DNA of 64,000 nucleotides from an uncultured Arthrobacter sp. (GCF_947495145.1 NZ_CANLXP010000018.1:1-64000), one strand, 5' to 3'. Shown: positions 30,070-40,051, counted from the stretch's first letter. Numbers and translations: made by a program. The notes: a model not told the origin generated them from the letters alone.

Positions 30070-31431
30070 TCACCTCCACGAAAGGGCATCGCTGCCATAG
30101 CGCCGGGGAGGGTGGGGGTATTCCACCTGACGGCCATCGACCACCAGCGGCGGCGGAACGAAGACGAGTTCGCCGTAGTCGCTTGCTGCCCGTCTCAACC
30201 GCACCTTCAGGTTTACCGGCCCTGCCTCCCCTGTCCGCGGCATCCGCAGCAGTTCCGCCGCCGTCTGCGCCAGGGAAAGGTGCGCGGAACCGCTCATTCC
30301 GTTCCTGCGCGCGGACACAAGCACGACGGCGGCAGCCGCCATTCCGAGGCCGGTCGCGTAGTCGAGCGCCTGGACCGGCAGCGCACCGGGCTTGAATTCC
30401 TGCCCTGAGCCCGTCCCGTAGAGGTGGGCGATGCCGGTAGCCGCCTGCACGATGCTGTCGAAGCCCCGGCGGCCGGCCCACGACCCGCTGTCTCCCCAGG
30501 CGTCGAGGGAAACAACGGCCAGCCCGGGGTAGTCAGCCCGCAGAGCCCCGACGTCCAGTCCATGCCGGGCCAGCGCGCCGCCGCGGTACGCACCGAGCAC
30601 CACATCAGCCGCGGGAAGGAGGCTCCGCAGGCGGGCGAGTGCCTCAGGATCCCGAAGATCGGCCACGGCGCTCCGCTTCGCGAACCCGGTCTCCACATGC
30701 TGGTGTTCCAGCTCGGGCAGCGCAGGCGGGTCCACCCGCAGAACATCGGCACCCAGTGCGCCGAGGAGCCGGCTGGCCGAGGGACCGGCGATAACCCGCG
30801 TGAAATCAAGAACGCGCACGCCCTCCAGCAATCCCTTGCCGCCCCCGATGGTCCTTGTCCCGCGGCGGAAAGTGCCCGTCGACAGCCGCACCCATGGCTC
30901 GTCAGCGACTGCCTGCCCGGCCGGCGTTGCCGCCCAAGCCTCGGGCGTCCGGACGGCCGCGGCCAGCCCGCCCCGAGCGGTGACAGCCTCTTCGATGACA
31001 GCTGCCGGGCGTTCCAGCAACGCATCGTCGACGTCCTCGGCCGCGGACACGCCGAGCGCTTCCAGCAGCGCCCGCCCATGGTGCGGATAGTTCCCGTGAA
31101 TGCGGACCCACCCGTCGGCGGCCTGGCGGAAACCCGATAAAGCCCCGAACGCCTGGATCGGGGACCCGTTGATGCGAAGGTGGGCGAACGAATCGAACCA
31201 CGCGGCAACCCTGGAGGACGTGAACGTTACGGGGAGCCCGGGCGAGGAGGCGGCAAGAGCCGTGGCGACCGCCTGCACAGCCCCGAGCGCGAGTCCCTCA
31301 ACGTCAAGGCGCCCTCCCCACCACCTTCGAGGCCCGGACCAGGACGCCCCCTCCGTCCCGTCCGGCAGCAGCGAAGCGAAATGACGCCACAGCTCAGGCA
31401 CCGGATCATCGCTGGGCAGGGAGTAATCCAT
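30070..31431 (-). CDS. CaiB/BaiF family III CoA-transferase
   Basis: The 453-residue protein moves CoA between organic acids. The signature VRVLDFTRVIAGPSASRLLGALGADVLRVDPP appears about residue 205 onward, preceded by a long N-terminal segment that resembles a second, degenerate unit. GFDSIVQAATGIAH and QALDYATGLGMAAAAV complete the fold. The substrate is unknown. It lies 33 bases after the GH32 gene, yet a CATAAT -10 box sits 6 bases before its ATG, so it may be transcribed on its own without a leader. Confidence 0.88.
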   Translation of the reverse strand: MDYSLPSDDPVPELWRHFASLLPDGTEGASWSGPRRWWGGRLDVEGLALGAVQAVATALAASSPGLPVTFTSSRVAAWFDSFAHLRINGSPIQAFGALSGFRQAADGWVRIHGNYPHHGRALLEALGVSAAEDVDDALLERPAAVIEEAVTARGGLAAAVRTPEAWAATPAGQAVADEPWVRLSTGTFRRGTRTIGGGKGLLEGVRVLDFTRVIAGPSASRLLGALGADVLRVDPPALPELEHQHVETGFAKRSAVADLRDPEALARLRSLLPAADVVLGAYRGGALARHGLDVGALRADYPGLAVVSLDAWGDSGSWAGRRGFDSIVQAATGIAHLYGTGSGQEFKPGALPVQALDYATGLGMAAAAVVLVSARRNGMSGSAHLSLAQTAAELLRMPRTGEAGPVNLKVRLRRAASDYGELVFVPPPLVVDGRQVEYPHPPRRYGSDALSWR

Positions 31432-31437
31432 GAGTGC

Positions 31438-31443
31438 ATTATG
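31438..31443 (-). promoter_or_regulatory. -10 box CATAAT of the CoA-transferase gene
   Basis: On the minus strand CATAAT ends 6 bases before the ATG at 31431. There is no ribosome site, which fits a leaderless transcript independent of the sugar operon. Confidence 0.45.
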
Positions 31444-31464
31444 GATGCCGCCGGCCGGTGACGG

Positions 31465-32757
31465 CTACGGTAAACCGAGCTCCCAGGCCTCGACGACGGC
31501 GTTCCCGGTGACGGTCAGCTCCCACTTTTCGTCCCGCGAGGGATAGGCCCGAAACGTCACCGGAGTTGAACCCTCCCGGTACACCTCGACGATCGACGCA
31601 TCCAGCAGCACCCGCACACCATGCTCGGTCTCCGCCGAATACACTTCACGGGATCCCGACGGCGAGACAAGGGTCAGCGAAACCCGCACGCCGCCGCGCG
31701 GCGAAACCACAGCTTCGGCAACCGCGGGCAATTCGGTGACGGCACCGGCAACCCGTGCACGACGGCGGTAGCCCACCAGTTCCCGCGCGGGCTTCACTAC
31801 CAGCTCACCATCAATGACGCGCAACTCGCGAGGGAAGGTCAGCACCCCGGCCCAGCCGACTGCGTCTGCCTCCTCCTCGGCGCGCGATTCCCAGGACCAG
31901 CCCCACAGCATTACCCGATCGCCGCCCTGAACGGCCTGCGGCGCGTAGAAGTCGGGACCGCCGTCAGTCGCAGCACAGGTCTCCGGTTCGAAAACCGGCC
32001 GACCGCCGTCGTCGTCGTGCATTGATCCGATCAGGTGGGCCACACCGGAGAGATGATGCGCACCGTCCCGACGCTTCCACAGCGAGACGATCAGTATCCA
32101 CCGACCGTCCACCTCGACCAGTTGCGGGCACTCCCAGATGTTCGCCTGTGCCCCGGAAGCGGCGGCGGGGTGCTCGGTAGTCAACCAGATCCCAAGGTAT
32201 GTCCAGGCCGACAGGTCTGTGGCGTCGTAGAGCAGCAGGGCGCCGCGCCCGTCCTCCAGCCCCGCCCCCTGAATTGCGTAGCGCGTGCCGTGCCAGGTGA
32301 AGAGGAACGGATCGCGTACGTCGGTGACGGACGGGTCGCCCGGAATGCCCGCGGCTACCTCGCCGTCCTGCCGCCAGCTCCGCAGGTCCGCAGACCCCCG
32401 GGCAAGCGTCACCTGCGCGTGGCCGCTGGCGTCCTGCACGCCGCTGTAGACGGCGGTGGGGATGCCGTCGTCGTCGGCCATCACACCGGACCAGCAGCCC
32501 AGGGCATCCGGCCCACCGGACTGGGGTCGCAGGGCGACCGGCTCCTCCTCCCACCGGAGCAGATCCGGAGAGCTGACGTGCCCCCAGGCAATGGCGGCAT
32601 GGCGGGCGGAATCGGGGTTGTGCTGGAAGAAGACGTGCCAGCGGCCGTCGCGGTAACAGATCCCGTTCGGGTCATTCAGCCAACCCTGCCGGGGCCGAGG
32701 GTGCAGGGTGGGAAAGGCGCGGTCGACGGCGACGGCGGGCGTTACGAGGGAGTTCAT
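31465..32757 (-). CDS. GH32 beta-fructosidase (sucrose/sucrose-6-phosphate hydrolase type)
   Basis: The 430-residue glycoside hydrolase cleaves terminal beta-fructosides such as sucrose or short fructans. The family motifs are WLNDPNG with nucleophile D29, RDPF with D149 and WECP with acid/base E209. A C-terminal beta-sandwich follows. There is no signal peptide, so it works inside the cell on sugar brought in by the ABC importer encoded upstream. An AAAGGA ribosome site precedes the ATG. No PTS genes are nearby, so non-phosphorylated sugar is the more likely substrate. Confidence 0.94.
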   Translation of the reverse strand: MNSLVTPAVAVDRAFPTLHPRPRQGWLNDPNGICYRDGRWHVFFQHNPDSARHAAIAWGHVSSPDLLRWEEEPVALRPQSGGPDALGCWSGVMADDDGIPTAVYSGVQDASGHAQVTLARGSADLRSWRQDGEVAAGIPGDPSVTDVRDPFLFTWHGTRYAIQGAGLEDGRGALLLYDATDLSAWTYLGIWLTTEHPAAASGAQANIWECPQLVEVDGRWILIVSLWKRRDGAHHLSGVAHLIGSMHDDDGGRPVFEPETCAATDGGPDFYAPQAVQGGDRVMLWGWSWESRAEEEADAVGWAGVLTFPRELRVIDGELVVKPARELVGYRRRARVAGAVTELPAVAEAVVSPRGGVRVSLTLVSPSGSREVYSAETEHGVRVLLDASIVEVYREGSTPVTFRAYPSRDEKWELTVTGNAVVEAWELGLP

Positions 32758-32784
32758 GTATTCCTTTGCGTGTGGTTAGGTCGG

Positions 32785-33636
32785 TTACTTGCTGGCGCCC
32801 GCGGTCAAGCTTTCACGGAGGGTCCGCTGGCCGAAGATGAAGACCACCAGGGCGGGGATCATCGACAGGATGACGCCGGCGAGGACCACGGAGATGCTTC
32901 CGGTGCCAAGGTTGCCCTGCAGCGTGACCAGGCCCAGCGGGAGTGTGTAGTTCTCCTGCGAGATGGTGAGGATCAGCGGCCGGAAGAACTCGTTCCAGTG
33001 GAAGTTGAAGGCGAGGATTCCCACGATCGCCATGCCGGGGACCGCCAGCGGCGCATAGACCGAGCGGAACGTGCGCCATGGGGAGGCGCCGTCGAGCGAC
33101 GCCGCTTCCGCGAAGTCGTTCGGCAGGCCCAGGAAGTACTGGCGCATCAGGAAGGTACCGAATGCGGTGGGGATTGCGGGGAGGATCAGGGCGAGGAGCG
33201 TATCGGACAGGCCCATGCCGCGGATGAGCATGAAGACCGGGACGATCGTCACCTGCACCGGAACCATCATGGTGGCCAGCACCACTGAGAACAGTGCGTT
33301 CTTGCCCTTGAAGCTGAGCCGGGCGAAGGCGTAGCCGGCCAATGCCGCCGTCGCCATCTGGCCCACGGCGATCAGGAGGGTAACCAGTGCGCTGTTAACC
33401 ACCAGGAGCACCATGTTGACCTGCTGGAACACCTGGACGTACGAGGAGAAGTCGGGGTTGAGCGGCAGGAACTGGGGCGGGAGGTTGAACGATTCCGACG
33501 GCGTACGAAGCGACGTCGACAGGGTCCACAGGACGGGACCGAGCGTCAGAGCCGCGGCCACCAGGAGGACCAGGATCCGTGCGGCTGTGCCGGGGCGCGG
33601 CATGCGGGTCTTGCGGGTTGCGGTAAGGGTGCTCAT
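32785..33636 (-). CDS. Carbohydrate ABC transporter permease (MalG type)
   Basis: The 283-residue protein has six hydrophobic segments. The EAA loop that contacts the ATPase reads EAASLDGASPWRTFRSVYAPL. I chose ATG 33636 because GAGGAA stands 8 bases before it. A GTG at 33651 overlaps the upstream stop but lacks a ribosome site. It is coupled to the MalF-type gene and followed by the hydrolase gene. No ATPase gene is present, so a shared MsmK-like ATPase is likely used. Confidence 0.93.
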   Translation of the reverse strand: MSTLTATRKTRMPRPGTAARILVLLVAAALTLGPVLWTLSTSLRTPSESFNLPPQFLPLNPDFSSYVQVFQQVNMVLLVVNSALVTLLIAVGQMATAALAGYAFARLSFKGKNALFSVVLATMMVPVQVTIVPVFMLIRGMGLSDTLLALILPAIPTAFGTFLMRQYFLGLPNDFAEAASLDGASPWRTFRSVYAPLAVPGMAIVGILAFNFHWNEFFRPLILTISQENYTLPLGLVTLQGNLGTGSISVVLAGVILSMIPALVVFIFGQRTLRESLTAGASK

Positions 33637-33647
33637 GGTCGGGTTCC

Positions 33648-34604
33648 TCACTGGTAGAAGACGAATCGGCGGCTGAGCCGGAACTGGAGGGCGGTGATGG
33701 CCATGATGAGCATCATGAGTACCAGCCCGATCGCAGAGGCTCGCCCGAACTCGAGGCGTTGGAAGGCCGATTCGAAGATGACCATTACCGCCGTCCGTGT
33801 GCTGTCCCCCGGTCCGCCACGCGTCAGGACGTAGGGTTGGTCGAAGACCTGCAGGGCACTGATGATCGCCATGACGGAAGCCACCAACACGGTGGGGCTC
33901 AACAGGGGCAGCGTGACATTGACGAACTGCCGCCAGCCGGTGGCGCCGTCCAGCGCGGAGGCCTCAAGGAGTTCCTTCGGGATGGAGGCCAGTCCACCGA
34001 TGAAGAGCAGGAAGGAGAACCCGAAGTTCTGCCACACATACACCAACACGACGACGGCGGCAGCCCCGCCTGACGTGGTCAGCCACGGCACCGCTGGGAT
34101 GCCGACCAGTGAGAGCAGCCAGTTCACGACGCCGAACTGCTCATTGAACAGGTACCCCATGAAGATTGAAACCGAGGCGGCCGACAGTATCAGCGGAAAG
34201 AAGAAGGCCGAGCGGAAGAATACGCGCAGCCAATTGGGCATCCGACCCTGGATTGCTACGGCGAGCGCCATCGAGATCCCGAGCTGCAGGGTTACCGCCA
34301 CCACCACGAAGACGATGGTGTTGAGGAATGAGACCCGGACGGTGGGGTCGCTGACGATGTCCGCGAAGTTGCTGAACCCGACAAATTCCGGAGCGGAGAT
34401 GATGTCCCACCGGAAGAAGGCCAGGAGGATCGACCCGAGAATGGGCACGATGGTGAAGATCGCCATGCCGATCACCGTGGGCGCGAGGAAAAGCGGCGCG
34501 ATCAGGCGCTCCGCCATGGAGCGCTGCCGCCGGGCGGCGGGTCGGGAGAGGGCGGTGGGAGCCGCCGTCGTCGTTGGTGGGTTCTTGAGTGTTGGAGTGC
34601 TCAT
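33648..34604 (-). CDS. Carbohydrate ABC transporter permease (MalF type)
   Basis: The 318-residue inner-membrane permease has six hydrophobic segments and an EAA loop, EASALDGATGWRQFVNVTLPL. The N-terminal 30 residues are Pro/Thr/Ala-rich and cytoplasmic. The ATG overlaps the stop of the binding-protein gene by 4 bases, with an AGGAG ribosome site. It forms the translocation channel with the MalG-type partner. Confidence 0.93.
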   Translation of the reverse strand: MSTPTLKNPPTTTAAPTALSRPAARRQRSMAERLIAPLFLAPTVIGMAIFTIVPILGSILLAFFRWDIISAPEFVGFSNFADIVSDPTVRVSFLNTIVFVVVAVTLQLGISMALAVAIQGRMPNWLRVFFRSAFFFPLILSAASVSIFMGYLFNEQFGVVNWLLSLVGIPAVPWLTTSGGAAAVVVLVYVWQNFGFSFLLFIGGLASIPKELLEASALDGATGWRQFVNVTLPLLSPTVLVASVMAIISALQVFDQPYVLTRGGPGDSTRTAVMVIFESAFQRLEFGRASAIGLVLMMLIMAITALQFRLSRRFVFYQ

Positions 34605-36046
34605 GGTGTGCTCCTGAGTGCCAGTTCGAGGTCACGCTGCAGGCTCCCCATGGCCGAGCGCACCTGGGCGGATGAGCCGCTGACGGCAACCGAGACGTTC
34701 TTCATGAGGGCGGTTTCCACGGCTGCCTGCTGTGGTGGGGCCGGGATGGGGCCCGAGGTCGGGAAGCGGTCAAGGGTGTCGTAGAAGACCTTCCAGTGCT
34801 CGGGTCCGGTGTCGGAGTAGAGCGACTGGTTCACCATGGAGCGCCGGGTGGGCGTGGTGTTCGGGGTTGGGAACGCCAGCTCCATGGCCGGTTTGGATGC
34901 GCAGAACTTCACCCATTCCCAGGCGGCGTCCTTGTCCTTGGCCGTGCGCATGATGGCATAGCCGGCGGCGCCGAACTGGTGGCGCTGGGTGCGCCAGCGG
35001 GGGAAGAACTGCACGTCGAAGTCGTCGGCGCCCATGCCTGCCTCATGCAGTCCCTGAACCCAGTAGCCGCCGGCAGGAGTTGCGCCGATGCGGCTGCTTG
35101 CAAAGAGGCCGACGAGGGCGTTGCCGCCGCCGCCCTCGGGTCGCACGCCGAGGCCTTCGGCAACGAGTTCGCGCAAATAGTCGAAGGTCTCGACGACGCG
35201 CGGAGCTTCGGCGTTGGGCGCTTCCCAGAGGTAGCCGCCGCTGCGTTGCGCCCGGGTCGGATCGCTTGCGTAGAACCGGTCCCAAAACCAGTCTCCGCCT
35301 GCGGCCTTCTCCTCCGTGAGGAAGCTTGTGTCATTGGCATAGAGCCACGGCACCACGCCGCCGAAGAGCCGGTTGGTCCAGTAGTACGGGGTGAAACTGC
35401 CGTCGGTGGTGGACTTCATGGCGCGCATGGTGGCGGTGAAATCCTCGTGGGTCCAGTCATCTGCCGGCCGGCTGAGCCCTGCACGTTCCAGCGCGCTCGT
35501 GTTCAGGTACATGTTGGCGGCGTTCCAGTCCAGCGGCAGCTGGTACAGGCTGCCGCGGTACATGAACGCTTCGATGAGGCTCGGGTGGACGTCCTGGAAG
35601 TACTCCTGAATGTCCGCGGCATCCCGCGTCAGGTACGCGTCCAGCGGCTCGGCGAGCTTCTCCGCGAACAGCTGGGCACCCTCGGTGGCGACGTAAACGA
35701 CGTCTGGCGGATCGCCGGCAGCGACCATGGTGAGGATCTTGGAGAAGAAGTCGCGCCAGTCAGCTCCCTGAATCGCTTGAATGCGAACCGGGATATCCGG
35801 ATGGAGGCTGGTGAATTCATCGACCAGTGCCTGACGTGCAGCCGCATCGGCGGCAGTACCGAGGATTGCCACATTGAGGGCGGTGCTGTTGCGCCCCGGG
35901 ATATCGGTTCCTGTGAGCCGGGGCCAGGCACCGACAGTGGCTCCCACTGCGCCGATGCCGAGAGCACCAAGGAGGGTACGGCGGGATAGATCCCCGACTC
36001 TGGCGCGGAGTTCGTTGTCCTGACCGGGAAAGTACGTAGACCTCAT
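34601..36046 (-). CDS. Sugar ABC transporter substrate-binding protein (Tat-type signal)
   Basis: The product has 481 residues from ATG 36046, which has GAAAGGA 8 bases upstream. A longer frame to 36112 would run across the promoter and operators. Residues 21-43 ([19 protein letters not shown]) look like a twin-arginine export signal, and no lipobox Cys was seen. The body is a family 1 extracellular solute-binding fold, with [20 protein letters not shown] near the start and [20 protein letters not shown] late. It delivers sugar to the two permeases encoded downstream. Confidence 0.9.
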   Translation of the reverse strand: MRSTYFPGQDNELRARVGDLSRRTLLGALGIGAVGATVGAWPRLTGTDIPGRNSTALNVAILGTAADAAARQALVDEFTSLHPDIPVRIQAIQGADWRDFFSKILTMVAAGDPPDVVYVATEGAQLFAEKLAEPLDAYLTRDAADIQEYFQDVHPSLIEAFMYRGSLYQLPLDWNAANMYLNTSALERAGLSRPADDWTHEDFTATMRAMKSTTDGSFTPYYWTNRLFGGVVPWLYANDTSFLTEEKAAGGDWFWDRFYASDPTRAQRSGGYLWEAPNAEAPRVVETFDYLRELVAEGLGVRPEGGGGNALVGLFASSRIGATPAGGYWVQGLHEAGMGADDFDVQFFPRWRTQRHQFGAAGYAIMRTAKDKDAAWEWVKFCASKPAMELAFPTPNTTPTRRSMVNQSLYSDTGPEHWKVFYDTLDRFPTSGPIPAPPQQAAVETALMKNVSVAVSGSSAQVRSAMGSLQRDLELALRSTP

Positions 36047-36060
36047 CGTCGATTCCTTTC

Positions 36061-36072
36061 TAACACGTGTCA
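36061..36072. promoter_or_regulatory. LacI-family operator 1 of the sugar operon
   Basis: TAACACGTGTCA is a near-perfect palindrome around CACGTG. It lies just after the -10 box, around the expected transcription start. Its centre is 32 bases from operator 2, about three helical turns. Confidence 0.7.
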
Positions 36073-36075
36073 GGA

Positions 36076-36105
36076 AGCCTACTTTGCCAACCTGACACGT
36101 GTCAA
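36076..36105 (-). promoter_or_regulatory. Promoter of the ABC/GH32 operon
   Basis: On the minus strand a perfect TTGACA (36105-36100), an 18-base spacer and TAGGCT (36081-36076) precede the binding-protein gene. Operator 2 overlaps the -35 box, and operator 1 covers the start region. Confidence 0.65.
36093..36104. promoter_or_regulatory. LacI-family operator 2 of the sugar operon
   Basis: TGACACGTGTCA is a perfect 12-base palindrome that overlaps the -35 box. A repressor bound here would block RNA polymerase. Divergent pgm lies on the other side, so it could be affected too. Confidence 0.75.
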
Positions 36106-36223
36106 GGGTCACACCCTACCGATTCGCGTGCTGGGTGAGAGGCCGGTCGAAACGTCCTCGCACGCTCACTTCCACTACGAAACGAGAACCCGAATATTGT
36201 TGGGTAGTGGCATGCTTGGTCCC

Positions 36224-37855
36224 ATGGCTAACCGAGCAGGCACCGTTGCCCAACCCAGTGATCTTGTCGATGTGGGCGCCCTATTGGACGCGTACTTCGA
36301 TTCCACTCCAGATCTCTCCGACCCCGCGCAGCGCGTAGCGTTCGGGACCTCCGGCCACCGCGGATCGTCGCTGAAGTCGTCCTTCAACGAAGGGCACATT
36401 GCCGCGATCACGCAGGCGATCGTCGAGTACCGGGCCGGTCAGGGCATTACCGGGCCGCTGTTCATGGGCAAGGACACGCACGCTCTCTCCGAGCCTGCCC
36501 AGAACACGGCGCTCGAGGTACTCGCCGCCAACAACGTGGCCGTGCGCATTGACGCCCGCGGCGCCTACACGCCCACGCCGGCGCTTTCACACGCCATCCT
36601 CGGCTACAACGGGTCACGGACAGACCGGTCGGACGGCATCGTGATCACGCCGTCCCACAACCCCCCGGCCGACGGCGGCTTCAAGTACAACCCGCCCCAC
36701 GGTGGTCCCGCCGATTCCGACGCAACCAACTGGATCGCCGCGCGCGCCAATGAACTGCTGGAGAACGGGCTTCGCGACGTCAAGCGAATTGCCACCGCTC
36801 AGGCGCAGCAAGCCGATTCCGTCAGCACCTACGATTTCCTGCAGCACTACGTCGAAGACCTTCCGAACGTGCTGAACCTTGAGGCGATACGCAGCGCCGG
36901 CGTGCGCATCGGGGCGGACCCAATGGGCGGCGCCTCAGTGGACTACTGGGGTGCCATCGCCGAACGCCACAATCTCGACCTCACGGTCGTCAACCCAACC
37001 GTCGATCCTCAGTGGGCGTTCATGACCCTGGACTGGGACGAGAAGATCCGCATGGACTGCTCCTCCCCCTACGCCATGGCTTCCCTGATCAAGCGGGCTG
37101 GGGACTTTGACATCTCCACCGGGAACGACGCCGACGCCGACCGACACGGCATCGTCACCCCGGATTCCGGGCTGATGAATCCGAACCACTATCTTGCCGT
37201 GGCGATTGATTACCTCTACCGCAACCGCCCGCAGTGGCGCTCGGATGCCATGGTCGGCAAGACCCTCGTGTCGTCGTCGATTATTGACCGGGTGGCTGCA
37301 GACCTTGGGAGGGTACTGGAGGAGGTACCCGTGGGATTCAAATGGTTCGTGCCGGGGCTGCTCTCCGGTGAGGTGGCATTCGGCGGGGAGGAATCTGCCG
37401 GGGCATCCTTCCTTCGCCACGACGGATCAGCCTGGAGCACTGACAAGGACGGCATTCTCCTTGCGCTGCTCGCCTCCGAAATCACCGCGGTCTCAGGACG
37501 CACGCCGTCGCAGCACTACGACGGGCTTACCCAACGGTTTGGGGCACCGGTCTATGCGCGGATCGACGCCGCGGCGACGCGGGAGCAAAAGTCGGCGCTG
37601 AGCAAGCTGTCGCCGTCTGATGTCACCGCCACAACGCTGGCCGGAGAAGACATCACCGCACGCCTTACGGAGGCGCCCGGGAACGGTGCACCAATCGGCG
37701 GGCTGAAGGTCACCACCGAGAACGCGTGGTTTGCAGCCCGCCCCTCGGGTACTGAAGACGTCTACAAGATCTACGCCGAGTCCTTCCTCGGTGAAGACCA
37801 CCTCAAGCGCGTGCAGGAGGAAGCGAAGGCCCTGGTGGACGGTGTGATCGCCTAA
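36224..37855 (+). CDS. pgm: Phosphoglucomutase (alpha-D-glucose phosphate-specific)
   Basis: Pgm interconverts glucose 1-phosphate and glucose 6-phosphate. The chosen ATG at 36224 gives 543 residues, about the size of the family. The alternatives 36212 and 36128 add unlikely leaders. The phosphoserine loop is TPSHNP with S144, the metal loop is NDADADRHG (301-309), the sugar loop is GEESAGASF, and the phosphate-binding loop [16 protein letters not shown] is near the C-terminus. It is divergent from the sugar operon and links released glucose to glycogen or glycolysis. Confidence 0.95.
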   Translation: MANRAGTVAQPSDLVDVGALLDAYFDSTPDLSDPAQRVAFGTSGHRGSSLKSSFNEGHIAAITQAIVEYRAGQGITGPLFMGKDTHALSEPAQNTALEVLAANNVAVRIDARGAYTPTPALSHAILGYNGSRTDRSDGIVITPSHNPPADGGFKYNPPHGGPADSDATNWIAARANELLENGLRDVKRIATAQAQQADSVSTYDFLQHYVEDLPNVLNLEAIRSAGVRIGADPMGGASVDYWGAIAERHNLDLTVVNPTVDPQWAFMTLDWDEKIRMDCSSPYAMASLIKRAGDFDISTGNDADADRHGIVTPDSGLMNPNHYLAVAIDYLYRNRPQWRSDAMVGKTLVSSSIIDRVAADLGRVLEEVPVGFKWFVPGLLSGEVAFGGEESAGASFLRHDGSAWSTDKDGILLALLASEITAVSGRTPSQHYDGLTQRFGAPVYARIDAAATREQKSALSKLSPSDVTATTLAGEDITARLTEAPGNGAPIGGLKVTTENAWFAARPSGTEDVYKIYAESFLGEDHLKRVQEEAKALVDGVIA

Positions 37856-37920
37856 CTTTCCCGGAGTCTTTGTCGCGTAGGATTTCCTCCAGATCCCCAC
37901 CATCTCTGGAAGGCACAGCC

Positions 37921-39249
37921 ATGAGCAGACTCGGAACGAACTGGACGCTGCACGGAGACGGGCGGAATGTGCAGCCGGGGCGGTTCGTGGCACCCGATGA
38001 GAGGCTGAGCTGGCCCCGGACCATCGGTATCGGTGCCCAGCACGTGGTCGCGATGTTCGGCGCCACCTTCCTGGTGCCGCTGCTGACCGGGTTCCCGCCG
38101 TCCACCACACTGCTCTTTTCCGGGCTCGGCACAATCCTCTTTCTCATCATCACCGCGGGGCGTGTACCCAGCTACCTGGGCTCGAGCTTCGCGTTCATCG
38201 CGCCGATTGCCGCAGCGCAGAGCCAGCACGGGCCTGCAGGGGCGCTGGGCGGCGTCGTTCTGGCCGGCGCGTTACTGGCACTGATCGGACTGGTAGTGCA
38301 CTGGGCGGGTGCGCGCTGGATTCAGATCCTGATGCCACCGATCGTCACCGGTGCCATTGTTGCCCTGATCGGCCTGAATCTCGCGCCGACCGCCAAGTCA
38401 AGCTTCGAACAGGCGCCGATTACCGCGCTGGTCACGGTGGTCTCGATCCTGCTGGTCACGGTGCTTTTCAAGGGGATTCTCGGGCGCCTGTCCATCCTGA
38501 TCGGTGTGCTTGTCGGGTACCTTGTCGCAGTGCTTCGCGGCGAGGTGGACTTCACGGCCATCAACGACGCCGCATGGTTCGGCCTGCCGCCCTTCATGGC
38601 TCCCGAGTTCCACCTTTCAGTCATCGGGCTGTTCGTCCCTGTGGTCCTCGTCCTGGTGGCCGAGAACATCGGCCACGTGAAATCCGTGGCCGCGATGACC
38701 GACCGCGACCTTGACCCCATCACGGGGCGGGCCCTCATGGCGGACGGGCTGGCCACCGTCCTGGCCGGTTCAGGTGGCGGCTCCGGCACCACGACGTACG
38801 CCGAGAACATCGGGGTCATGGCCGCCTCACGGGTGTACTCCACTGCCGCGTACTGGGTAGCAGGAGTCATCGCCGTGCTGCTGAGCCTCTTCCCCAAGTT
38901 CGGCGCTCTCATCGCAACGGTTCCGGCTGGAGTCCTGGGAGGTGCCGGCGTCGTTCTCTATGGCATGATCGGCATCCTTGGCGTGCGGATCTGGGTGCAG
39001 AACCGTGTCGATTTCTCGAATCCGATCAATCTCTCGACGGCGGGCGTGGCGCTCGTGGTAGGTATCGCGGACTTCACGTGGACGATCGGCGACCTGATCT
39101 TCGCGGGCATTGCCCTGGGCACGGCGGCTACCCTCATCATCTTCCATGGCATGAGCGGGATTGCCCGTATCCGCGGTAGCGAGCACGTTGCCGGGCCGGA
39201 GGAGCTCGAAGCGGAAGACCACGGCAGCCGCCCTTCCAAGCTGGGCTAG
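37921..39249 (+). CDS. uraA: Uracil/xanthine permease (NCS2 family)
   Basis: The 442-residue membrane protein has about 14 hydrophobic segments. QHVVAMFGATFLVPLL at the start and the substrate region VAENIGHVKSVA match UraA-like uracil transporters. SGGGSGTTTYAENIGVMAASRVYS is also characteristic of the family, and the uracil assignment is more likely than xanthine. The ATG at 37921 has GGAAGG before it, and a TAGGAT -10-like box stands at 37878. An in-frame ORF start at 37870 was rejected. Confidence 0.9.
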   Translation: MSRLGTNWTLHGDGRNVQPGRFVAPDERLSWPRTIGIGAQHVVAMFGATFLVPLLTGFPPSTTLLFSGLGTILFLIITAGRVPSYLGSSFAFIAPIAAAQSQHGPAGALGGVVLAGALLALIGLVVHWAGARWIQILMPPIVTGAIVALIGLNLAPTAKSSFEQAPITALVTVVSILLVTVLFKGILGRLSILIGVLVGYLVAVLRGEVDFTAINDAAWFGLPPFMAPEFHLSVIGLFVPVVLVLVAENIGHVKSVAAMTDRDLDPITGRALMADGLATVLAGSGGGSGTTTYAENIGVMAASRVYSTAAYWVAGVIAVLLSLFPKFGALIATVPAGVLGGAGVVLYGMIGILGVRIWVQNRVDFSNPINLSTAGVALVVGIADFTWTIGDLIFAGIALGTAATLIIFHGMSGIARIRGSEHVAGPEELEAEDHGSRPSKLG

Positions 39250-39292
39250 TCCCGCCCTCACGCCAAAGCGCGCCGACTGCCATGATGAGACC

Positions 39293-39985
39293 ATGTTGCG
39301 TATCGGCCTGCTCGGCGGCATAAGCTGGGAAAGCACCGCCCAGTACTACCGCCTCCTCAACGAAATGGTGCGGGACCGTCAAGGCGGCCTCCACTCAGCG
39401 GACTGCCTCCTCAGATCCGTCGACTTCGCACCCATCGAAGAGCTCCAGGCCCAAGGTCTATGGGAGGAAGCCGGAACAGCGCTGGCTGCTGCCGCCGTCG
39501 AGCTCGAACGAGGCGGAGCCGAGCTTCTCGTTCTCTGCACCAACACCATGCACAAGGTGGCCCCGGCCATCGAGCGGGCCATCAGCATCCCTTTCATCAA
39601 CGTCATCGACGAGACCGCACGCGCAGTAACGGCAACGGGCACCGCCACGGTAGGCCTGCTGGGGACGGCCTTCACGATGGAGCAGGATTTTTATCGCGAC
39701 GGTCTTGCCGCGCATGGCCTGGAGGTGCTTACTCCCAATGCCGAAGACCGCGCGACTGTCCACCGGGTCATCTACGAGGAACTGTGCCTCGGGGTCGTCT
39801 CGGACGATTCCCGGAAGGAATACCAGCGCATCATCGCCGAGCTTGTGTCGCGCGGTGCGGAGGGAGTGATCCTCGGCTGCACCGAGATAGAGCTGCTGAT
39901 CTCGCAGACAGATGCGGACATTGCCCTCTACCCGACGACGTCGATACACGCACAGGCGGCAGTGGACGCTGCCCTGGCCGGCTGA
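39293..39985 (+). CDS. Aspartate/glutamate racemase family protein
   Basis: The 230-residue cofactor-independent racemase has two catalytic cysteines, C82 in CTNTMHK and C196 in GCTEIELL. LGGISWESTAQYYRLLN at the start matches AspR/YgeA-like amino-acid racemases. I chose ATG 39293, with GATGAGA upstream. The frame extends back to 39161, but that part overlaps the permease gene and is not protein-like. It probably makes a D-amino acid. The exact substrate is open. Confidence 0.9.
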   Translation: MLRIGLLGGISWESTAQYYRLLNEMVRDRQGGLHSADCLLRSVDFAPIEELQAQGLWEEAGTALAAAAVELERGGAELLVLCTNTMHKVAPAIERAISIPFINVIDETARAVTATGTATVGLLGTAFTMEQDFYRDGLAAHGLEVLTPNAEDRATVHRVIYEELCLGVVSDDSRKEYQRIIAELVSRGAEGVILGCTEIELLISQTDADIALYPTTSIHAQAAVDAALAG

Positions 39986-40045
39986 GGACCCGTAGCGTCG
40001 GGCGATCCCTTCACCCCTTAGATTTCAGGGGCTGGTCCACGGCCG

Positions 40046-40051
40046 TACAAT
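40046..40051 (+). promoter_or_regulatory. -10 box TACAAT of the nuclease lipoprotein gene
   Basis: TACAAT is a near-consensus -10 box. It has a weak -35 (tttcag, 40023-40028) at 17 bases and lies 42 bases before the chosen GTG. Confidence 0.4.

Noticed and set aside
30294-31208. 304-codon frame on the - strand overlapping the CoA-transferase
   Set aside because: It is a shifted frame of the same gene and shows no motif.
32035-33288. Open frame of 417 codons on the + strand
   Set aside because: It runs across GH32 and a permease gene on the other strand, with Arg/Gly-rich, non-protein-like sequence.
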